Shown here one piece after another: positions 1-9,773 of a DNA stretch of 64,000 nucleotides. Made by a program: the position numbers and the translations under genes. The notes beneath the pieces are model-generated. The model was given only the letters and a program-made list of their open reading frames with translations. It ran no database searches and was not told the DNA's origin. This stretch comes from Cunninghamia lanceolata. Its lineage: Eukaryota; Streptophyta; Pinopsida; Cupressales; Cupressaceae. Location: contig BSBN01000254.1 in the NCBI GenBank assembly GCA_027924645.1, positions 13,586,501-13,650,500 of the forward strand, given 5' to 3'. Within the stretch, counting starts at the first letter, position 1. The number at the start of each line of letters is the position of its first letter.

Positions 1-572
1 TTTTCACATACCTTTCTGAAACATATTAATGAAGAAGAACATGTCAAATTATTATACCAATGAACATTCATTCTGCAAAAAAGAATGAGGATCATCCTCC
101 TGCACAAGATACCTTTTGCAATCACAATGTCAAATCTGATATCACATCTGAAATAAACTGCAATCAACATTTTCAAAAACACTTTGGATTGCAATACCAT
201 AACAATTCAACCTTTGTAATTATTAACATGATCAGGATCATTTGTCAAACAATTTGTGCATTTAAACTCCTGAAACATCTTTTCAATATAATAGGCCAAA
301 GAACACCTGAAACACTGTCACATACTAAACATCAACATTGTTAGCAACATCATTATCAACTATTTCAAGATCATCATATCAAATGATCTCCTTCTTGAAA
401 CTTCTTGGGGTTAACTGATAGAACATTTGATACCTCCCCCTTATTTCATGCTATGTTATGCAACAGATGAAATGACTTGTGCAAGATGCACAAGCTTAGA
501 TTCTGGCTTCTCTTTACTTTCTTTCTGCTTCCAAATTTTCACAGGTGCTTTCTTCCTCCAACCTTTTTCTTT
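1..572 (-). other. Internal remnant of copia element K, no recognisable domain
   Basis: This stretch lies downstream (minus strand) of the K zinc-knuckle frame. In-frame stops are frequent and I see no protease, integrase or RT motif. It is probably decayed internal sequence of K continuing beyond the window edge. Confidence 0.4.
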
Positions 573-1848
573 CTATTTCAACTTTTTTAAATCAGCTGAA
601 GCATACATTTTGCAACTTTGTGCTTTGTGTCCAAGAGTGTTGCAATTATAACAAACTATGTCAAAATCATAATCAAATGAATGATAGTACCTTTGAGTAC
701 TCATATTAAACTTCCATGAAGGATCATACCTTCTATGCACTTTGTAATTTCTTTGTGTGTGTCCAACATTATTGCACTTGTAACAAATAATGTCAGTATT
801 CCTTCTGCAAATAATTTCTTTGTGTCCAAATTGATTACAAGCATAATGATAACCATTAAAAGAATAATTATACCTGTACATGTATGCTTGTCTAACAGTA
901 GGTTTTCTAAAATTCCTTCCTTGATTGAGTACAAATTCATCTCTAGTTTTCTGTTCAGCTTCACTCTTCCTTTTACCTTTTGTGGCAACAACATGATGAC
1001 TTAAATCAATTTTCTTTCTAGGAATCTCTCTAGCTTTTGAACATTCTCCTTCTTCAAAACCAAGTCCAGTAGTGTCTCCATATAGTTTTTGTTTACCAAG
1101 CATCTCATGTAGCTTGCTTGTGCTTTCTTCAAACTCCTTATACTTCTTAGATAAAGCCTTAAGACCATCATACTCTTTTCTCAGATTGATAATCTCACCT
1201 TCCAGTTTTAGATTCTCAATCCTTGAAACTTCAAGGTCAGAAATTGAGATATCAGCTATCCTCTTAGCTTCTTCAATTTATGTCTTCAATCTAGCAATTA
1301 GTTTGTCTGAATCATCAATATATGTCTTCAAACTAATAATCTAACATCCGGCCTCTTCAAGATCTATAGATACAATTTCAAGTTCTGAAAGTGCATAGAC
1401 TTTAGATTCTCTTTCTTGTTGCAAGAACAAATTTAGTTTTTGATTCTCTCTCTTATACTTCTTGAGCTCACTTAGAGCATATATAAGCTCTCCTTCCATA
1501 TCAATCTCACAATCTTCTTCATCATATCCTTGATCATCATTACTTGTGATGCTATCTTCTTATGAATTTGATTGGGTTTGAACTTTAATCCTTTTATTTG
1601 AAAGTCGCCTTTCATGATCATTTTCATTAGACACCTTTTCTTCTAAGACAATATTAGACTCAACATGGCGAATACCTTTATCAACTGACTTTATATCAAC
1701 ATCTGGATTTGATATGAATGATGTCTTTTGTGTCTTTTGACCAGAATGAATCTTAACATTTCTCATGTTCTTATTTCTCCTGCACTTACCCATTGAACTC
1801 CACACACAGGACCTACCCAAGCTGATTAAGCTGCAAAAGGGAACCTTG
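573..1848 (-). pseudogene. Ty1/copia Gag C-terminal region, coiled coil plus three zinc knuckles, element K
   Basis: The minus strand from the PBS leftward encodes a lysine/glutamate-rich, coiled-coil-like stretch (about 1560-1104) and then an open frame of 176 codons (1103-573). That frame opens with MLGKQKLYGDTTGLGF, which resembles the KSGLGY-type motif at the C-terminal end of many plant copia Gags. Three CCHC-like knuckles follow. CYNCNTLGHKAQSC is intact. CYKCNNVGHTQRNY has lost its last Cys to Tyr. In HYACNQFGHKEIIC the first Cys is missing. Stops interrupt the coiled-coil part, including one next to about 1560. The usual N-terminal UBN2-type Gag domain is absent between PBS and coiled coil, so K seems internally deleted. 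Gag would form the particle and bind RNA; this copy is dead. The family call is solid; the lineage (SIRE-like?) is inference. Confidence 0.75.
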
Positions 1849-1859
1849 CTCTGATACCA
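1848..1859 (-). promoter_or_regulatory. Primer binding site of copia K (tRNA-iMet type)
   Basis: The reverse complement reads TGGTATCAGAGC, the standard plant initiator-Met tRNA PBS. It lies two bases from the TG that opens the adjacent LTR at 1862, which fixes the element's orientation as minus. Confidence 0.85.
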
Positions 1860-1861
1860 AT

Positions 1862-2520
1862 TGTAGGAGTACAATCAACACTGAGAGGGGGGATGAATCA
1901 GTGTTGTGTGAATTTTCAAATCCTTTTTCAAACTTTAACTTTCAGAGCACAAGAAGAGAAAGATACATATGCACATGAGTGTGAATACAGAAATAGAACC
2001 AAACTTCATAAGTAAATCATACACACATAGAGAAGATTATGATACCAGATTTACACGAGTGGAAAACCCTCCAGGGGTAGAAAAACCACTCCAAAACTGC
2101 CTCACTGGCTACAATATGTGTCTCACTGACAAATGTTAAGGTCTTACTGACCTATAAGCCTCACTGGCATAGACAATTTTCCATCATAAAATTCTGTGTG
2201 CAAGAATTGATTGCTATTTAATCTGATTTGCACCATTATGCAACCTGTGTTTCATCATACACCCTTATACCTCCTATTTGATTTTCAAGTCAAGACCATA
2301 CAAAACAATTCCTTTTACACATCTTTACAACACTCTTATCTCATTTGATTCACCTGATGCATATTCTGTAAGTTTATTGCATGATGTCCTCATACTGTGT
2401 TTGATCCATTCCTGTACAAACATAATCTCAAATACAATAACATGATTCATCTATAAAATATCTTCAACACTCCATATTAATCCACATCACCACACACACA
2501 CACACAAGTACATCTACAAA
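1862..2520 (-). repeat. 5' LTR of copia K (inner edge defined, outer edge uncertain)
   Basis: The LTR edge is set by the PBS. At about 2049-2094 the minus strand carries the paired blocks GGTTTTTC and GGGTTTTCCAC, about 190 bases from the LTR end. Copia F in this window has the same arrangement at the same distance. A CA-dinucleotide run lies near 2490. The outer end is not resolved; the LTR may extend to about 3500 or even resume beyond the pararetrovirus insertion. Confidence 0.55.
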
Positions 2521-3540
2521 ACCAATACTTATAGGAAATACAAAAGTGTCCTTTCATCTCCAAAGCAACCTTTTATTTTCCTCTTTTCAAAACTTTTCAT
2601 TTTCCAAAATAAGTAGCTCCACCTTTCATTTTCTTTGATATTTCAATCAGTGCCCTGTAGGAGAAAATAAAATCTCTAAATACTTTCATCTTAAAACAAA
2701 AACTCTAATATTCTTCCATCTCTGGGTTATTCCTGCAAAATATATATGTCATTTTTGTCTTCAAAAACTCCTCAAATTCTTTGATATTCTTTTCCAATAA
2801 TAACTTCAAATCAATCTTCAAAATATTCTTTCAATCTACCTTTTTCATCTTCGTCTGCATCTTCTTTGTCCATCTACATGAAGAAATAAAGTCTCCAAAA
2901 AAACAATTTCCAAGAAAAACATTTTAGACTTTTCATCTTGAAAATTTTCATCTACAAGAAAACAATTAATCTTTGAGAATAAATTAATTTGTTGCTGTCA
3001 ATAACTTCAATACTTCATCTTCTACAATTTTCTTCTTTTATAAAAACATCTTCATAATCTTTGGATGATCCTTTAAATTTTTCCAAACCTTTCATATTTT
3101 ACATCTCAAACAAATCATCTGAAAAAAAATAAATCTCCATAAAAACTTCCAAGCTTTTACATACAAAACTGTTGAGCTTCTTCTTCTTCACAATCAAATC
3201 ACAAAAAAATTATCTCCAAGAATATTATCATTTCCATTTTATTTGATGGAAGAAAAGAAACTTTCGAATTGTAAAGCATTCCATCCAATGGATGTCTTTT
3301 TCTTAGAAGGAAACTTAAAAATCACTAAATTCCTTCTAATGTCGAGCTCCCTTAAAAAGCAATTTAATGTCTTAAATAAAATGGAGATCTTCTTTTTAAT
3401 CGGGCTTAGAAAAAATTCCCTAAACTGCCTTTAGTTAAAATGCTAAGAATAGACTTTCAAAGACTATCATATAGCAGTGACACTTAAATGAACATCAATG
3501 TTAATTCACACAAGTCTGAGGCAATTTGAACAGTGACCAT
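2521..3540. other. AT-rich non-coding stretch, unassigned
   Basis: Rich in TTTTC and CATCTT runs; the only open frames are short (63 codons at 3243-3434) and resemble nothing I know. It could be the outer part of the K LTR. I see no gene here. Confidence 0.4.
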
Positions 3541-3789
3541 AGATAATGCATTTCGCGCTCTTCAAGTTTTAAACAGGATCGTTGATTGAGTTTGGCGCCC
3601 CACAGTCATTAGGATATACCGATGATATCGGTAAAGGACTGTGAAGGGGCCAGTTGCAGAATGAACTAGGATCCCTTTAGTAGGTAAGGTTTAAGTGTTA
3701 TAACCTGCAACTACAAGTCACTATAAAAGTGACTATTATAATGAGACAGGTAGAAAAAGATAAGACTATAGAACTTTAAACTTTGAGGA
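3541..3789 (+). other. Unassigned junction stretch left of the pararetrovirus
   Basis: The stretch reads through several stops in every frame. It contains a short palindromic segment (ACCGATGATATCGGT near 3618) and the string TTTGGCGCC at about 3591. It may be decayed viral capsid sequence or flanking DNA; I cannot decide. Confidence 0.3.
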
Positions 3790-4602
3790 GTTCAATAAAC
3801 CTTAAGCACTTATGCACGTGAGCAGAATCATGAATTCATGTTCACTACTTTTCTGAAAAGTTTTGGTACTGTGATAGGAGAATTCTATCACAAGAAAGTT
3901 CTTGAGAATCTGGTAACAGAAAATATAGAAATGAAAGAGCTAACATATCCACAGTTAGTTCAATTCTTAACACAAATTAATGAAGAGATCTGTGAAGAAT
4001 GAAAAAGCCAAGAAAGAATAAAAAAGGTACAACCTTTACTTTTTTCATCTATTTGCTACCAGATTATGCCTTCTAATCAGTTCTTAGAAAAGGGACAATC
4101 TTCTTGTTATAAATGTGACAGTTCTAAAAAGTCCTACAAGAAGAAGAAAAAGAAGAAATTCAAAAGTAAGTATCCCAAGAAGAAAGGATACTTCAGAAAA
4201 ATAGATAAGAAAAGAAAAGATTCCAAGAAATGGAAACCTACCTGCTACATTTGCAAGGGTGATCACTTTGCAAATAAGTGTTCGGACAGAAATAAGAAAA
4301 AAGGAAAAGGTAAAGTCCATGCAGCTCAAGAAGTAGGTGTTGAAAATGATGAATTTGAATTCATCAATGCTTATCCCTCAGACTCAGAGGATATTATCCT
4401 CTCTAGCTCAGAATCAAGTACAGAACCTGAATTTGAAGAATATGCATCAGCTCAAGAACACACTCAGGTCAATCTAATGACCAAAGAAGTTGAATCCTCT
4501 GATGAGGATTCGGAAGTCTCCTTCTACTACAGAATGCTCAGAAGGGACATCCGTGCCGAATTGGACAAGGTAATTGAAGATATTGTCCAAACTGAATCCT
4601 GA
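3790..4602 (+). pseudogene. Pararetroviral capsid protein, C-terminal part with zinc knuckle
   Basis: An interrupted frame (stop near 4000) leads into an open frame of 178 codons from 4066. It holds a very basic tract (lysine run at codons 24-31), then a CCHC knuckle CYICKGDHFANKC at codons 60-72, then an acidic serine/glutamate tail. Basic stretch, knuckle and acidic tail are the usual end of a caulimovirid capsid, which packages the pregenomic RNA. The knuckle spacing is CX2CX3HX4C, one residue shorter than the canonical CX2CX4HX4C. The N-terminal part is not upstream; it appears to lie at the far end of the insertion (to 11438). The copy is broken. Confidence 0.8.
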
Positions 4603-5217
4603 CTCCATATTATGGACATGGGATAGGAAACATGGAAGAAGCTGACCACCCAATTGGAACAGCTTAAATCTAGAAAGTATTTCTTACTCCAGCAGGAAGC
4701 TCGGCCTCCTAAGCTCCCCATAAGAAGATCTCCTCTTCTCCAATATGGTCTGTCGGTCTCTCCTACAGACATTCCTAAGTAGCATGGCTATAAACCATTG
4801 TAGCAAAGAGAGCCTTGGCCTCCCGGACCTCCAGCTCAACGGCCACAACCACTTGGGCCTTTGGATCAATGATCCATCATTAATTCTCCTTCTCCAGGAA
4901 GCATGGCAAGACATATTTGGAGAAGAAATAGAAAAGCCTTTCTTGAAAAGGTTGTTACTCAAGCTCAGGCAGAAATTTTAGAAATTGATGATGAAGAAAA
5001 TTTCTATCTCACAGAAGAGATGGAGAAAGCCCCTGAACTTGATAAGTTTGTCAGCCAGTTCAATTCTACTGGATCCATATAGTTCCCTGCTCAAGCCTCT
5101 TTCACAGAAGAACAACTGTATTGTGAAGAAAAGCCCTATAGCTCTCTCATTCATCATGTTATAGAAGAACAAGGTGAACCCAGAGTCACCTTTGAAGAAG
5201 GTTCAAGTAGCCGCCAG
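4603..5217 (+). pseudogene. Pararetroviral capsid-protease linker, decayed
   Basis: The frame that reaches the protease is readable from about 4933 and is acidic (EIDDEENFYL near 4982), with an amber stop near 5081. Earlier parts are shifted. No domain was recognised. It joins the capsid and protease modules of the polyprotein. Confidence 0.55.
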
Positions 5218-6318
5218 ATGAAAGCCTACAAAAGGAGTGCCAAGCCAACTACTTCATGTCCTGGAATCATTCTAACAATCCACTTTCCAGGTATAATGGC
5301 ATACCCACTCGCATTCCTTATTGATACTAGAGTAGATTTGAACATTTCTAGGTACAATGCTTTCCCTAAAGATGCCTGGATTGAGGGCACTACAGGTATT
5401 AATTTTGGGAATTCCAAAAAGGAAGATAGTTCCTCCTTTTGTATTGCTCCTATTCAAATTGGATTAGATGGTTTTACGGATAATCTAACATTTGTCCAAT
5501 ATGAAGTTGATGGCTATGATGGCATAATTGGAAGCAAAGCAATTCAACAATGGGAACCTTTCACCATTGATTCTGATTTTATTATAATTTGGGATACATA
5601 TCAGCTTCTAAGGCTTTATCAAGATCTAGCTTATACATCCAAGCTAGAAAAAGAAAAAAAAAAGAAACCAGTTAATGCAGTTTGGTTAGCCAAACAAATT
5701 GATGCAGGTCAAGAATCTCTTGCAGAGATTAAAACAGCCTTTACTGACACAGTCATGACAAAAGATTTAAAGAAGCAGAAAAGAAACCTGACCTGTGATC
5801 TCCCTCTTAAACGGGATCCTCAAAGTAATGAACTCATGCCCAAGGCAAAAGCTAATTATTTTTTAATGAGTTCATTTGAAGCATTAACTTGCAGAACAGA
5901 AGTTACAGAGCTTGAAAGGCTCCACATTATCCAAACTTCTAAATCTCCATTCTCATGCCATGCAATGTATGTACCAAAGGTCGATGAGAATGGTAAAGAA
6001 TTACCTAAAAAACGGCTAGTTGTAAATTATAAGCCGTTAAATAATTGTCTTGTTGACAATCGACATCCTCTGCCGAGTAAGGATCATATCTGGCAAATTA
6101 TCCAAGGTATTCATGTATATTCTAAATTTGATTTGACAAAAGGGTTCTGGCAAATTGGTCTGAAAAGTGTTGATTTCTATAAAACAACCTTTTCTGTTCC
6201 CCAAGGTCTGTATGAATGGACTATTCTTCCATTCAGTATTAAAACTGCTCCTTCCATTTTTCAACAAAAAATGGATGTGATATTTCGACCTTATGCCAAA
6301 TTTATCCAACCCTATTGA
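5218..6318 (+). pseudogene. Pararetroviral aspartic protease and N-terminal reverse transcriptase
   Basis: An open frame of 366 codons. Residues ~18-130 match a retropepsin: hydrophobic strand, then LIDTRVDLN at codons 34-42 where DTG is expected, then IIGSKAIQQW near 100. The catalytic Asp (codon 36) is present but the invariant Gly is Arg, so protease activity should be lost. Residues ~230-366 are RT fingers and palm: RLVVNYKPLN, FDLTKGFWQIGL (first catalytic Asp) and a PFSIKTAPSIFQ stretch. The reading VNYKPLN rather than the DYRxLN of Ty3/gypsy, together with the capsid knuckle upstream and movement protein downstream, points to Caulimoviridae. The frame ends just before the catalytic DD box, which lies in another frame. 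Confidence 0.85.
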
Positions 6319-7114
6319 TGACATTCTTGTCTTCAGCCAGGATATGCCCCACCATCTTGACCATCTCTGTCAATTCCTCTCTATTTGTCAACATAATGGT
6401 CTTGCTGTCAATCCCACAAAGTCTTTCTTTGCTCAAACCCACATTGTGTTTATTGGCATCAAGCTTCTTCCAGGGGGGAGGATGGAGGCCCAACCACACA
6501 TCTTGTACAAAATTTCTAATCTTGCAGTTACCAATGTCAAAGAACTGTAACTCTTTTTGGGCCTTGCTAATTATATTGCAAGATTCTATTATAAGCTTGC
6601 TGAAGATAGAATTGAGTTAAATAAGCTTCTGGGAAAGAAACCACCACCTTGGATAACAAAGCATGATGCATTGATTAATCACATCAAGCAAAAATGTTCC
6701 CAGTTACCACCATTAAAGCTGCCAGGTAAAGGTTTCAAAATTGTTGAAACTGATGCAAGTGAAGGTGCCTGGGCAGGTGTTCTCCGAGAACAGAAAACAA
6801 TCTCCTTCAATCCTAAAGATAAAGGTGAGATTGTTTAGTACATTTTTGGTAGTTTCAAGAATAGTGAAGTTGATTACCACAGTACTCATAAAGAGATCCT
6901 TGCTGTTGTCAATACTTTCCAAGCTTTTCAAATGCTCATAGCTGACAAGAGATTTTTGTTGAAAAGTGATTTACAAAATCTATACAGATTCTTCTGAAAA
7001 GAATCAAAGAATAAGGTAGTAAGAGGACGACTCCTTAGATGGGCTCAACTACTTAGTACATATGAATTTGATTTTGTTCATCTTCCAGGAGTTGAAAATA
7101 TTTTTGTAGATTTT
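6293..7114 (+). pseudogene. Pararetroviral reverse transcriptase C-terminus and RNase H
   Basis: The RT DD box (IDDILVFS, codons at 6314-6337) lies in a different frame from the N-terminal RT, so a frameshift separates them. After a further shift the frame from about 6545 carries the RT connection (LGLANYIARFY) and RNase H: VETDASEGAWAG (first Asp), HKEILAVVN (Glu), LKSDLQNL (Asp) and FVDFMSRE (last Asp). Amber and opal stops at about 6836 and 6998 break it. RNase H degrades the RNA template during reverse transcription. The RNase H frame runs on without interruption into the next, unrecognised domain. Confidence 0.85.
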
Positions 7115-8062
7115 ATGTCAAGAGAAGGACATTCTGAGAACCCTCAAGTAGATGGAGTTGTTCGAATCATCCGAATCAGAGAACAAAGATGGTATGAAGA
7201 AATCTGTCATGAATGGAGTACAAATCCTTTCCAACAAAGGAACCTGCACAACTTTCAAATGGCCAATGATTTTCTCTTTGATCAGTTTAAAATGTTAATT
7301 GCTAAACAACAACTAACATCCCTAGGTTTATGGACCAACAGGCCATTCTTCCAGTTCTTAGCTGAAACTAAACCCATTGATCCTGATGTTGGACATGTAC
7401 TTCAGAACTGGTGTGGAGATTTTGTTCTCCCAGTCAAGTTCCTAAATCCTCCAGTTGCATGCCTGGAGCAATGGTTGAATGCAGAACATGGTAAGAATTT
7501 AATCAGGGATATGTTCCAAGGGCCTTATCCAGCAGCTGATGATTTACAGTTTGAAGGAACTTCAGCTTACACAGGATGCATTTTAAAACTTGTTTTTGAT
7601 TCTCCTATCAATAATCCAATTAGCAGGCATCTCTGCCAAATCTATGGTCATGCAGGTTCTTCTTCTATTTTCGAACATTGGATGATAGGAAATGGCTTGA
7701 GATACTTTCATGCTCACCAGAATCCTGTCTGGATTCACACAAAAACCTACTGAATGAATGGACCTACACCACAAGCTATGTCTAGAGAATTATACGGCCC
7801 CTATAAGTTAAAAACAATGAGTATTATCTGGAAAGAACAAGAAGGAAGTCGACCACCTGGATGTATTCCTCATTCATCCACACAGACCTATGTAAATTGT
7901 GTCGACTACTCTGCCGATGATCCAAAAATACCAACTTTCAGCGCCAGTGGTACTTATCATTCTCCTGACTGTACTCATCCTAATGGTGAATTTTGTGAAG
8001 GATGTTTGTTCAACCGGCCAGGCCCTCTCAACTCCAGTACCTCTGATAGTACCAGATCTTAG
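7115..8062 (+). pseudogene. Unrecognised domain fused after pararetroviral RNase H
   Basis: The same frame as RNase H continues for about 310 codons, broken only by an opal codon at 7751-7753. The first ~210 codons look globular, with many aromatic residues (WYEEICHEW, LGLWTNRPFFQFLAE, WCGDFVLPVKFL). The last ~100 codons are rich in Cys and His: Cys near GCIPH and YVNCVDY, then YHSPDCTHPNGEFCEGC, spaced like a zinc-binding site. I do not recognise the fold. Petunia vein clearing virus-type polyproteins end at RNase H, whereas florendoviruses are reported to have a second ORF of unknown function downstream; this may be a fused counterpart. It ends about 340 bases upstream of the viral TATA box. 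Confidence 0.6.
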
Positions 8063-8399
8063 GCTAATGGATGGGCTTGTCATCCATCAAGAGCATCTAT
8101 TATCTTGTTGAATGTGATAGACATGGGCCCTTCCATGGTAAAAGGGGAAAGCTTACGCACCTCACAGTAAGCATGAGTTATTCTTCTTGTGATCAAAAAG
8201 TAACTTTGTAAAAGTTTATTCTATTTGAGTCTTTGTCTGTCCCCCATTATCTTGTTCACGGATTAATTGGTCCCACCTGAGGAATCTTATCCTCGATCAG
8301 GTAATCCTTCGGATAAGGGTTTGCACGTGTCCATCTTGTATGGATGGATTCCAAAACTAAACTTCAGAGAAAGGTTAAAGATCTGCCTCTCACAAGAAC

Positions 8400-8406
8400 T
8401 ATAAAT
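8400..8406 (+). promoter_or_regulatory. TATA box of the pararetroviral pregenomic promoter
   Basis: TATAAAT stands alone in a GC-balanced context, with the PBS about 325 bases downstream, as expected for a 35S-like pregenomic RNA start near 8430. Confidence 0.6.
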
Positions 8407-8485
8407 GCATGAGAGGCTGCCTTTGTTCTCAAGCAAGTCTTGGTGAGTGGAGTCTCCAAGTGAAGTCTAGAGTCATAGTCTATAA

Positions 8486-8556
8486 AAGAGTACCATTATC
8501 TCTGGTTTGCTCTTTGAGTCTAAAGAGTGCTATTATCTCTAGCTTGCTCTTTAAGT
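8486..8556 (+). repeat. Tandem 37-bp repeat in the pararetroviral leader
   Basis: Two adjacent copies with the shared core ATTATCTCT.G.TTGCTCTTT differ at a few bases. Confidence 0.75.
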
Positions 8557-8724
8557 TTTAAGCTCCTCTTTCTACATAGATGTCTATGTCTATGCTAGTG
8601 TGCATTGTAATATGATGAATGTATTGTTCCTAAGTATTCGCAATAATAATATACATAAGATCTATCTGATAGTTAGATATTCTATTCTGCATTTCATTTG
8701 TCATTTGCAGCTGTGTTTAAAAGT

Positions 8725-8737
8725 CAGTATCAGAGCC
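8725..8737 (+). promoter_or_regulatory. Minus-strand primer binding site of the pararetrovirus
   Basis: CAGTATCAGAGCC matches the tRNA-iMet complement TGGTATCAGAGCC at 11 of 13 positions. It lies between TATA box and movement protein start, the standard caulimovirid position, and marks the conventional map origin. Confidence 0.75.
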
Positions 8738-8967
8738 GATGATGTTATTGTCTATTGTTATCGTTGTTGTCTAACCATAACTAGCCAATAAGTGTTATGC
8801 TATTCACTATATTGCTCCTTATATTGCTCTTTGTATTGCTCATACAACTCAGAATCCTATTGTAAGTCCTCGTGGTGTAAGTCCCATTTAAGCTTGTTGC
8901 GTCAGGGCAGATTTGAGGTAGTAATTTGTATTTCAAGTGCAGATTTGAGCGTAGGTTCAAGCACAGA

Positions 8968-9773
8968 ATGGATAGAGCAAGCACTTCTGGATCGACTATG
9001 GAAAGCATCGACCATACCGCAGATTGCAACATAGAAGTTAGGTTCACCAATTTCTTTGCTAATAATGAAAGTTCATTTTGTACTCCTATGTCCAGTAGTA
9101 ATGTTTTAGATGAAGTTTCTGCTAGTAGTCAGTTTCCAGATAAAGAATTTTGTGTGCCTAAAATTAAAGCTTCTAAAATCTATAAAGATGTTCCCCATGG
9201 TGTTATAGATATGTTTAATAAAAATAAAGGTTTAAAGAATTGGTTTGGTTACAAAACTTCCCACGTTGTCATGTAGCTACCCTGCAACATGTTGTTATAG
9301 GTGGTAGTAAGGGCAAGTTAAATTTGTTCTCAGATGCCCTTGTTTCAAAATTTCAAAAGGATGCCTTAGCTAGTCTAGATAATCCACAGTTTATACATCT
9401 ATCATATGTCAGAATAGAAATCTGTGGCCATTGCCGTAAAGGCTTACCTATCATCGTAATGATGATGTTGAAAGATGCCCAATTCTACAAACTGTCTCAT
9501 TCCCTTCTAGGTGCTGGTTGTGATTCAATGTCCAAAGGTCCAATCTATGTCGATTGCCTATTAGACTTTCATGTTAGTCTAAAAGATGTTCTTGAATACA
9601 ACTTCAAGACAATGAATCTCTTCATGAAGAAGAATTCTATCAACCATTCCCTGATCTTTCTGGTTCACTATAGATTATATAATAAGGTCATACCCTTAAT
9701 GATTAATCCCAGAAAAGCACAAGGGTTAGAAGGTCTTTCCACCATCTGGACATCCTCCAGTAACAGTACATAG
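8968..9773 (+). pseudogene. Pararetroviral movement protein (30K superfamily)
   Basis: The start ATG at 8968 is the first long-frame ATG after the PBS. The N-terminal ~100 codons are open to 9276. The core continues in another frame from about 9240, so one frameshift breaks the gene. The core contains IEICGHCRKGLPIIV and GPIYVDCLLDFHVSL (9537-9581), which resembles the Asp-containing central motif of caulimovirid 30K movement proteins. Such proteins form tubules or gate plasmodesmata for cell-to-cell spread. An amber stop at 9771-9773 separates it from the rest of the same frame, which continues to 11438, so it was probably the N-terminal domain of a polyprotein. Confidence 0.8.

Larger units (their letters stand above)
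8063..8967 (+). promoter_or_regulatory. Pararetroviral intergenic region: promoter, leader, PBS
   Basis: Non-coding stretch between the polyprotein end and the movement protein start. It holds an inverted repeat CTTATCC...GGATAAG (about 8286-8320), a CACGTG G-box near 8326, a TATA box and a leader of about 500 bases with short ORFs and a minus-strand primer site. This is where caulimovirids place their pregenomic RNA promoter and leader. Confidence 0.7.

Noticed and set aside
3243..3434. 63-codon plus-strand frame
   Set aside because: Short, low-complexity surroundings, no similarity or upstream signals.
3591..3602. TTTGGCGCCCCA as a retroviral-type primer binding site
   Set aside because: No LTR end adjoins it and no retroelement modules follow in the right order; likely chance.
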